Positions 1 to 4,573 of a stretch of 7,599 nt of DNA are shown in pieces (positions within the stretch are counted from its first letter, which is position 1; every line of letters starts with the position of its first letter). Source of the DNA: Methanothrix sp. (lineage in GTDB: Archaea; Halobacteriota; Methanosarcinia; Methanotrichales; Methanotrichaceae). The position numbers and the translations under genes are program-made. Location: contig JAJRAT010000089.1 in NCBI GenBank assembly GCA_028682845.1, positions 1-7,599 of the forward strand, read 5' to 3'. The notes beneath the pieces are model-generated. The model searched no databases, was not told the DNA's origin, and was given only the letters and a program-made list of their open reading frames with translations.

Positions 1-261
1 GCAGGCGATAACGCGGTAGTCGCCCTCGATGCCGCCCTGGGTCTGGACCTTTATGGCGCTGTTTTGCAGCGAGACCGTGCCGGTGCGAATCCTGCTGCAG
101 GCGAACATGCATCCCAGGCAGCCTATGCAGCGCTCCGGGTGAGCGACCTTCAGGCGTCGGCGAAGCTTGGGCTTCGCGGGCGTTGCAGCATCTTTCTCTT
201 CAGGCTCAAGCATGGTTCTTCCGGCATCAACCTGTGTTGCCTCAGCATAGCTCTCTACCAT
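1..261 (-). CDS. [4Fe-4S] ferredoxin-like electron-transfer protein, N-terminal part (cut by window edge)
   Basis: The minus strand is open from an ATG at 261 to the first base of the window, giving 87 residues of a protein that continues beyond the left edge. Residues 42-56 contain the cluster motif PERCIGCLGCMFACS, with Cys45, Cys48, Cys51 and Cys55 in CxxCxxCxxxC spacing, typical for one [4Fe-4S] cluster. It is followed by VSLQNSAIKVQTQGGIEG (63-80), ending with Cys87 of what is probably the next cysteine group. From knowledge of the family, such ferredoxins often accompany aldehyde ferredoxin oxidoreductase-type tungsten or molybdenum enzymes and pass electrons in the cytoplasm; that partner is inferred and not visible here. 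The first 36 residues are a charged, proline- and alanine-rich extension. The start is uncertain: an in-frame ATG at 213 would remove 16 residues. I prefer 261 because a TATA-like box at 317-324 places transcription about 30 bases ahead of it; the nearest GGAG (277-280) is rather far away, 15 bases. Confidence 0.8.
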   Translation of the reverse strand, partial: MVESYAEATQVDAGRTMLEPEEKDAATPAKPKLRRRLKVAHPERCIGCLGCMFACSRIRTGTVSLQNSAIKVQTQGGIEGDYRVIAC

Positions 262-553
262 TTAATGGGGTCATCTCTCCTGCAAAGATTACTTATTATC
301 TATTTTTGGGGCCAAACTATAAAAGCTGTCGGATTGATATGAAAAACTTAGAAAGCACGCCGAGGGACGGATTATATGGCTCTTCGCTATTTCAGATGGC
401 TAACTTGAAGTTATCTCGAAACGAGATCTAGTGAGTGAATCAAGAAATCAGGAAGCTGGACCCATATTCAGTTCAATCCAGACGACATGATTACCCTCTG
501 GAAGGATTTTTGCCCCAATCACACCCACTCGAAACAGCGAGGAACCGATTATA
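262..553. other. Intergenic spacer without a supported gene
   Basis: This spacer of 292 bases separates the ferredoxin-like gene from the end of the hypothetical gene; both are read on the minus strand. It contains the TATA box at 317-324 and a small perfect inverted repeat at 413-427 (ATCTCG, loop AAA, CGAGAT). A 30-codon plus-strand reading frame at 339-431 has no recognisable product and no good ribosome binding site, so I do not call it. I see no tRNA, mobile element or clear poly-T terminator here. Confidence 0.5.
317..324 (-). promoter_or_regulatory. Putative TATA box of the ferredoxin-like gene
   Basis: On the minus strand this reads TTTTATAG, close to the archaeal TATA consensus. It lies 56 bases upstream of the ATG at 261, so transcription about 25 bases downstream would begin near 292 and leave a leader of roughly 30 bases. 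This is inferred from sequence similarity and spacing only. Confidence 0.4.
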
Positions 554-1435
554 TTACTTAAGGTGGAAAATATAAACGAATTTTCTCTTCTCCGGGGGCA
601 GCAGAGACTTCGAAATTCTTTCAACCTCTTCACGCGTTTTTCCGCCGGCGATAATCATCCCGTCAATCAAGGCAAACCAGCCATCAACCACGCCCACTAT
701 TTTCAAATTTTTTCTGTAAGTTCTCGCGTGGACTTTGCTTATCTCCTCTGAATACACGACCATAAGATCCGGATTTTTGCGGATTAGTTCCTGTATTTCG
801 TTATAGTGGACACTGCGGCTGTATTCCGTTTTCAGGTACCCCCTCAATATATCGGAATCACTTGACTTGATCCCGTCATAAGAGAAAGGAAGGGAAGTGA
901 TTATTCCAAAGTTCGTCTTGGCCTGGCTGAAGGAGTCATTGATGCTCCTGCGAATGCCCTTTCCAAAAAGTACATTGAAGGACAACAATGTGCCGTCATA
1001 GATGATTCTATTTTTAAAAGGCAGGAGGACGACTTCAACCACTATCGGTAGATGCGGGCCTACCATCTCTTCAAAAGAAGTGATTATCCCCAGCACACCA
1101 TATGCCTTGGCCGGATCGCGTGAATCCAAAAATACGGTATAATTTTTCAGATGGCGAACGATGTAGAACCTTCCCTTGACGAAATTCTTCCAGGTCGAAA
1201 CAATTTCAAGCTCCAAAGGCGAAAAATTTTCGGTATTGTCCTTGACAAAAGAGTCTATCAGATCGGGAAATAAGTACAGTCTATCCTTTAGCTTTTGGAG
1301 ATCATCAAGATTTAATTTGTGAATATCGGCAGGACGGTTAAGGCCGCCGATAATTTTATGCCTGAGATTAACGTAAAATAATAAAGAGTGATACAGCCGG
1401 TAAAAAAGCTTGACGTCACTTTCTGAGAGTACCAT
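554..1435 (-). CDS. Hypothetical archaeal protein with a DUF5678-like C-terminus
   Basis: This frame encodes 293 residues of unknown function, with no signal peptide and no clear membrane segment, so it is probably cytoplasmic. Residues 1-100 look mostly helical and charged (LDDLQKLKDRLYLFPDLI at 43-60, then ELEIVSTWKNFVKGRFYI at 75-92). Residues 100-185 look beta-rich, with the stretch LPIVVEVVLLPFKNRIIYDG at 129-148. The C-terminus (about 245-293) has the pattern VVDGWFALIDGMIIAGGKT, a charged helix, then KFVYIFHLK, which resembles the DUF5678 domain (a W-A-L-x-D-G strand pair and a final beta strand); this is recognition from memory. I chose the ATG at 1435 because GGGTG at 1442-1446 sits six bases upstream; a GTG at 1444 would add three residues. 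The gene is AT-richer than its neighbours (about 44% GC in a 60-base sample at 841-900 against 60% at 1981-2040). It ends with TAA 292 bases before the ferredoxin-like gene, so the two are probably not one operon. Confidence 0.8.
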   Translation of the reverse strand: MVLSESDVKLFYRLYHSLLFYVNLRHKIIGGLNRPADIHKLNLDDLQKLKDRLYLFPDLIDSFVKDNTENFSPLELEIVSTWKNFVKGRFYIVRHLKNYTVFLDSRDPAKAYGVLGIITSFEEMVGPHLPIVVEVVLLPFKNRIIYDGTLLSFNVLFGKGIRRSINDSFSQAKTNFGIITSLPFSYDGIKSSDSDILRGYLKTEYSRSVHYNEIQELIRKNPDLMVVYSEEISKVHARTYRKNLKIVGVVDGWFALIDGMIIAGGKTREEVERISKSLLPPEKRKFVYIFHLK

Positions 1436-1448
1436 CAACCACACCCAT

Positions 1449-1471
1449 ATAATACCAAAAATAATACCAAA
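1449..1471. repeat. Direct repeat of 11 bases in the promoter of the hypothetical gene
   Basis: The 11-mer ATAATACCAAA occurs at 1449-1459 and again at 1461-1471, a period of 12 bases. It lies between the TATA-like box and the start codon of the hypothetical gene, about where transcription would begin. It may be a binding site for a regulator or a chance AT-rich duplication; the identity of the two copies is directly visible, the role is inferred. Confidence 0.6.
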
Positions 1472-1478
1472 TATTTAA
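1471..1478 (-). promoter_or_regulatory. Putative TATA box of the hypothetical gene
   Basis: On the minus strand this reads TTAAATAT, an acceptable archaeal TATA element. Initiation about 25 bases downstream would fall near 1447, giving a very short leader of about a dozen bases before the ATG at 1435, just enough to include the GGGTG ribosome binding site at 1442-1446. It is flanked by the direct repeat on one side and the palindrome at 1485-1502 on the other. Confidence 0.35.
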
Positions 1479-1484
1479 GCTCTG

Positions 1485-1502
1485 CACTTGCTCCGGCAAG
1501 TG
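1485..1502. repeat. Perfect inverted repeat, 7-base arms, 4-base loop
   Basis: The arms are CACTTGC (1485-1491) and GCAAGTG (1496-1502), separated by TCCG. In plus-strand RNA the loop would be UCCG closed by a C-G pair, a member of the stable UNCG tetraloop class. However, both neighbouring genes are read on the minus strand, where the loop would be CGGA. It sits six bases upstream of the TATA-like box of the hypothetical gene and 66 bases beyond the stop of the aldolase/phosphatase gene, so it could be an operator or part of the 3' end of the upstream transcript. Confidence 0.6.
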
Positions 1503-1540
1503 TCCAGGTCAAAATCTACAAGACAATTTTCAGGCAAATG

Positions 1541-1557
1541 AAAAAATAGACGAAAAT
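1541..1557 (-). terminator. Possible T-rich terminator of the aldolase/phosphatase gene
   Basis: Starting 11 bases after the TAG stop, the minus strand carries a T-rich run that ends in six consecutive T (1546 down to 1541), preceded by ATTTTCG. Archaeal RNA polymerase commonly terminates at T-rich stretches without a required hairpin. The assignment rests on composition and position only. Confidence 0.4.
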
Positions 1558-1568
1558 TCGCGAAGCTG

Positions 1569-2678
1569 CTACTCCGCGTCCACAAACCTGTTTGCGAGCA
1601 TCTTCATGACATGAGGCAGCGTGGTGTACTCCATGTCCTCCATGGGCAGCCTCTGCGGCTCGAAGGGTCCGTGCGCTCTCATGTAGTCCGTGACCCTCAG
1701 ACACCTCTGCCGTGTCAGGTCGAAGGCCACGTCTTTGAAGAGATCGACCGGACCGACGAAGTTGCCATAAGCCATCTGGAATCCGGCGGCGATGACTCTG
1801 GGCGGGCCGTCGAATCTGGTGGGGTGGGCGGTCTCGAAGGAGCAGGGCATGAGCGGGCCGTTGTGGCTGCCGCGCATCCAGCCGCTCACCAGGTGGCCGA
1901 GCGCAAAGGGCTCCAGGACTTCGCCGAGAGCGGGCAGACCGGACTGGCATCTGACCAGGGCCACGGGATCGTCTTTGCCGACGTAGGTTCCCGCAGTCTG
2001 GTAGAGCTTCTCCGTGCTTACCACAGCCACAGCCTCCTGCTCGGAGATCTTGCTGTTCGGCTTGCAGAAGACTCTCTTGATGACGTATCTGCTCTTGGCT
2101 CCGATCAGCGCCAGCAGGTCGTACATCTCGCCCGGGCAGTCCATGAATACCTTCTTGTGCTCCATGATATCCCAGACCTCAAAGGTGAAGCCGTGATGGC
2201 AGGCCGGATCAATCACCAGGCCGGCGGTGTTGAATGGGTCGGCAAAGATCTTGAAGATAGGCAGGTTGAAGGCTCCGGGTTCAGTCTTGTCCATCATGAA
2301 CGCAACCACGGGCTCCGAGGTGCGCTCGTTGATCTCCATCTCGGCTACGCCCGGCCCCATGCCGCGAATGTTGCCGCTGAAGGCATCTGCCAGGAGGTCC
2401 TGGCCGGCACCGTAGAGCTTGAGTTTCTTGGCCTTCTCCGTTGCCTCCTCAAAGGTCTCCCAGGCCAGAGCATGGACTTCGCCATTGTCGCAGCCTTTCT
2501 TATGGCTCATGATGAGCTCCAGGTCGTCACCGCAAACGAGCACCCTAAAGTCTATCAGGGCACCGGACTTCTTCGCTTCTTCAAGCTTTGACTCCGCCGT
2601 CTCTATCAATGCGGGATGGACCGAGGAGTGGCCGGGATAGCCGCCCACATCGGCCTTAATTAAACTGATTGTGATCAT
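1569..2678 (-). CDS. fbp: Bifunctional fructose-1,6-bisphosphate aldolase/phosphatase (archaeal, class V FBPase)
   Basis: This cytoplasmic enzyme condenses dihydroxyacetone phosphate with glyceraldehyde 3-phosphate and dephosphorylates the product, giving fructose 6-phosphate irreversibly; it is the hallmark gluconeogenic enzyme of archaea. The 369-residue protein has the usual family length. Visible signatures are MITISLIKADVGGYPGHSS at the N-terminus (Asp10 and His17, metal/substrate site), CGDDLELIMSHKKG (Asp51-Asp52), IRGMGPGVAEM (104-114), and TYVGKDDPV (231-239). The last holds Tyr232, Lys235 and Asp236-Asp237, which match the catalytic tyrosine, Schiff-base lysine and metal-binding aspartates known for this family. 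I chose the ATG at 2678 since homologues begin with a short strand like MxxTxSxIKAD; an upstream in-frame start at 2711 would add 11 atypical residues. GGTGG at 2692-2696 is a possible, somewhat distant ribosome binding site. The gene is divergent from the RuBisCO gene, suggesting a shared role in triose-phosphate use. No disrupted motif is seen. Confidence 0.95.
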   Translation of the reverse strand: MITISLIKADVGGYPGHSSVHPALIETAESKLEEAKKSGALIDFRVLVCGDDLELIMSHKKGCDNGEVHALAWETFEEATEKAKKLKLYGAGQDLLADAFSGNIRGMGPGVAEMEINERTSEPVVAFMMDKTEPGAFNLPIFKIFADPFNTAGLVIDPACHHGFTFEVWDIMEHKKVFMDCPGEMYDLLALIGAKSRYVIKRVFCKPNSKISEQEAVAVVSTEKLYQTAGTYVGKDDPVALVRCQSGLPALGEVLEPFALGHLVSGWMRGSHNGPLMPCSFETAHPTRFDGPPRVIAAGFQMAYGNFVGPVDLFKDVAFDLTRQRCLRVTDYMRAHGPFEPQRLPMEDMEYTTLPHVMKMLANRFVDAE

Positions 2679-2771
2679 TGTCGTCTCGATCCCACCTAAT
2701 GGTTCTTGCATGCGAATTTGCCGACATTTATTACGGCTTTGTTCTCAATGGTGCTTTCCTCAATCTAGGAT

Positions 2772-2779
2772 CTATATAA
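2772..2779 (-). promoter_or_regulatory. Putative TATA box of fbp (nearly symmetrical, could also serve the plus strand)
   Basis: The minus strand reads TTATATAG, preceded by the purine-rich AAAAGCGG that may be the TFB recognition element. Transcription would begin near 2747, giving a leader of about 70 bases to the ATG at 2678. The same bases read CTATATAA on the plus strand, so this box could also drive rbcL with a longer leader. A second minus-strand candidate, TAATAAAT around 2726-2733, would give a short leader. Confidence 0.4.
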
Positions 2780-2817
2780 CCGCTTTTGCCAGTGTTTTGA
2801 CCTTCATGCGGAAGTTC

Positions 2818-2823
2818 TTATAT
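2818..2823 (+). promoter_or_regulatory. Putative TATA box of rbcL
   Basis: TTATAT at 2818-2823 lies 105 bases before the rbcL ATG. Initiation near 2848 would make a leader of about 80 bases that contains the hairpin at 2860-2877. The alternative TATATAA at 2773-2779 would make a leader of about 125 bases. The choice cannot be made from sequence alone. Confidence 0.35.
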
Positions 2824-2859
2824 CTTCTTGCATCCATATCAAAAAGCGTTTTAATTTGC

Positions 2860-2877
2860 AGCAGTAGAAATACTGTT
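2860..2877 (+). promoter_or_regulatory. Hairpin with GAAA tetraloop in the presumed rbcL leader
   Basis: CAGTA (2862-2866) and TACTG (2871-2875) form a perfect stem closed by the loop GAAA, a GNRA tetraloop. One G-U and one A-U pair (2861/2876 and 2860/2877) extend it to seven base pairs. It ends about 50 bases before the start codon and so does not cover the ribosome binding site (GGGAG at 2917-2921). A role in mRNA stability or in regulation is possible; a chance hairpin is not excluded. Confidence 0.4.
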
Positions 2878-2928
2878 AAAGAGTTGTGAGACAAAGCAGA
2901 TAGAGTAGTAAGATTCGGGAGTTGAAGT

Positions 2929-4092
2929 ATGGAACTGATTGCAAAATACCATGTGGAAACAGACCTTCCCATAAAGAAGGCCGCAGAAGCAATCGCCGCC
3001 GAGCAGTCAACCGGAACCTGGACCGAGGTGCGGGGGTCGGACAATCCTCTGGCAGCACGCGTCATTTCTGCAGAGGGAACCGAGGTCGAGATCGGATTTC
3101 CCGAAGAGCTTTTCGAGCCGGGAAATATTCCTCAATACCTCTCCGTAGTGGCGGGAAATCTCTTCGGCCTTGGGGCCCTGAAAAAAGTTCGCCTGCAGGA
3201 TGTCATCTTCCCGGAGAGCCTGATGCACGCGCACAAGGGCCCCAGATTCGGCATCGAGGATGCCAGACGGATCCTGGACGTCCACCATCGACCTTTTGTG
3301 GGCACCATAGTCAAGCCCAAAGTGGGATTGGATCCGAAGGGTACGGCGGCAGTCGCATCAGCAGCGGTTCGCGGCGGCCTGGATCTGGTCAAGGATGATG
3401 AAACGTTGACGGATCAGAGCTTCTGCCGCCTGATTCCCCGCCTGGAAGCGGTCATGGATTCTCTGGACAAGGTAGAGAAAGAAACCGGCAAGAAAGCCTT
3501 CTATGCCGTAAACGTGACCACGGGTGCAGATCAGATTCTGGAAAGAGCGGAAGAGGCGGTGGATCATGGAGCGAACATGGTCATGATAGATGTTCTTACT
3601 TCGGGGTTCTCCGCACTGGAAGTACTCTCTCGAAATATTAACGTACCCATACATGTCCATCGAACCATGCACGGAGCATTTACCCGGGACAAGGCGCACG
3701 GCATCTCCATGCTTGTCATCTCTAAATTGGTTCGCATGACGGGAGGCACAAACCTCCACACAGGAAGCTACATGGGAAAAATGGCGGGCGAGACGGAAGA
3801 AAATGACCTGTGCCGGGATGCTTTGCGGGAAGAGTGGCATGGATTAAAGAGAGTCTTCCCCGTGGCTTCAGGCGGAATCTACCCGGCCAAGGTGCACGGA
3901 AACCTGGACGGATACGGAATTGACTGCATCGTGCAGGCAGGTGGAGGAGTTCACGGCCACCCGGATGGTACAACCGCCGGTGCTAGAGCTATGGTTCAGG
4001 CAGTTGAGGCTTGGCAGAAGAAAATACCCCTTAAAGAGTATGCAAAAGACCATAAAGAACTTGAAACTGCCTTAAAATATTGGGGATCTTAA
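2929..4092 (+). CDS. rbcL: Ribulose-1,5-bisphosphate carboxylase large subunit, archaeal form III-like, compact
   Basis: RuBisCO adds CO2 to ribulose 1,5-bisphosphate and gives two 3-phosphoglycerates. All landmark residues are present (spinach numbers in brackets): Glu25 (60), Thr30-Trp31 (65-66) in STGTWTEV, Asn77 (123), Lys129 and Lys131 (175, 177) in TIVKPKVGL, Lys155 (201, carbamylated), Asp157 and Glu158 (203, 204) in LVKDDETL, His244, Arg245 and His248 (294, 295, 298) in HVHRTMH, loop-6 Lys284 (334) in MGKMAGE, Ser314-Gly-Gly (379-381), and the phosphate-binding [11 protein letters not shown] (337-347). It is therefore a genuine carboxylase candidate and not a form IV RuBisCO-like protein. 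At 387 residues it is shorter than most form III enzymes (about 420-440): the N-terminus begins only 24 residues before Glu25, and the segment between loop 6 and Ser314 is short. The start is firm: TGA at 2923-2925 lies in frame just upstream, and GGGAG at 2917-2921 is well placed. The gene is divergent from fbp. It may act in the reductive hexulose-phosphate pathway or in nucleoside phosphate salvage. Confidence 0.95.
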   Translation: MELIAKYHVETDLPIKKAAEAIAAEQSTGTWTEVRGSDNPLAARVISAEGTEVEIGFPEELFEPGNIPQYLSVVAGNLFGLGALKKVRLQDVIFPESLMHAHKGPRFGIEDARRILDVHHRPFVGTIVKPKVGLDPKGTAAVASAAVRGGLDLVKDDETLTDQSFCRLIPRLEAVMDSLDKVEKETGKKAFYAVNVTTGADQILERAEEAVDHGANMVMIDVLTSGFSALEVLSRNINVPIHVHRTMHGAFTRDKAHGISMLVISKLVRMTGGTNLHTGSYMGKMAGETEENDLCRDALREEWHGLKRVFPVASGGIYPAKVHGNLDGYGIDCIVQAGGGVHGHPDGTTAGARAMVQAVEAWQKKIPLKEYAKDHKELETALKYWGS

Positions 4093-4138
4093 AAAGAACG
4101 GCAAAAAAGGTCTCCCGGCTCGAAGCAAAACCGAAGAG

Positions 4139-4146
4139 TTTATATT
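4139..4146 (+). promoter_or_regulatory. Putative TATA box of the A-type ATP synthase operon
   Basis: TTTATATT matches the archaeal TATA element well and follows the purine-rich CCGAAGAG, a possible TFB site. Transcription would start near 4170, with a leader of about 75 bases to the ahaH ATG. The leader contains a weak hairpin (ATCAC at 4174-4178 with GTGAT at 4187-4191). This is the only good promoter in the 154 bases between rbcL and ahaH. Confidence 0.55.
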
Positions 4147-4246
4147 GGTAGATGAGGATGGTGTCAAGCGTTTATCACGAGCCAAAGTGATGTAGCGCTG
4201 TTTGAAAACGGAAGAGGTGTAGAGAGGGAATATGTAGAGGGATCAG

Positions 4247-4573
4247 ATGGCTAGAGACGATATCTTATCGAAAATCAAAGCGGCAGAGGCTGATGCCAAG
4301 GCTGCAGTCCAGCGGGCTTTGGCGGAAAAGGAAACAAAAATAGCCGCTGCCACAACTGAAGCTGCGAACCTCGTTAAATCTGCTGAAGCTGATGCGCAGG
4401 ATTACTATGACAAGAGCGTTGCCAAGGCTGAGTCGGATGTCAAATCCAAGAAGCAGTCAATCATTCAGAGCGGCGCTAAGAACGTCAGCTCCATGAGCGG
4501 CAGCGCCAGCACCAAGCTGGACAAGGCAGTCGAATACTTGATGAAGGAGTTCATGGGGTTGTTACATGCTTAG
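4247..4573 (+). CDS. ahaH: A1A0-type ATP synthase subunit H (peripheral stalk)
   Basis: This 108-residue protein is the small peripheral-stalk subunit that pairs with subunit E in a right-handed coiled coil and holds the catalytic head still against the membrane stator. The sequence is almost wholly helical, rich in Ala, Lys and Glu (DILSKIKAAEADAKAAVQRA at 5-24, then EAANLVKSAEADAQDYYDKS), with no hydrophobic segment. A terminal amphipathic helix (AVEYLMKEFMGLL) follows a Ser/Gly-rich patch at 80-88. Length and composition are normal for the family. GAGG at 4237-4240 is six bases before the ATG. It is the first gene of the operon, and its last eight bases overlap the start of ahaI, which implies translational coupling. 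Primary sequence conservation is low in this subunit, so the call relies strongly on the gene order. Confidence 0.9.
   Translation: MARDDILSKIKAAEADAKAAVQRALAEKETKIAAATTEAANLVKSAEADAQDYYDKSVAKAESDVKSKKQSIIQSGAKNVSSMSGSASTKLDKAVEYLMKEFMGLLHA

Noticed and set aside
413..427. Inverted repeat ATCTCG-AAA-CGAGAT as a terminator or operator
   Set aside because: The arms are perfect but only six bases with a three-base loop, without a T-run or obvious promoter next to it; too weak for an independent call.
339..431. Small plus-strand reading frame of 30 codons in the left spacer
   Set aside because: It starts from an ATG without a clear ribosome binding site and has no recognisable features; its end overlaps a small inverted repeat.
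1516..1950. Minus-strand frame of 144 codons overlapping the end of fbp
   Set aside because: It is an Arg/Ala-rich out-of-frame translation of the fbp coding sequence with no family resemblance.
1611..2591. Plus-strand reading frame of 326 codons antisense to the aldolase/phosphatase gene
   Set aside because: The opposite strand encodes a complete enzyme with all family motifs. The antisense product is low in complexity, rich in His, Val, Gly and Glu, with no recognisable domain, and is an expected by-product of GC-rich codon bias.
3358..3840. Minus-strand frame of 160 codons antisense to rbcL
   Set aside because: It lies fully inside the verified RuBisCO gene and has no motif.
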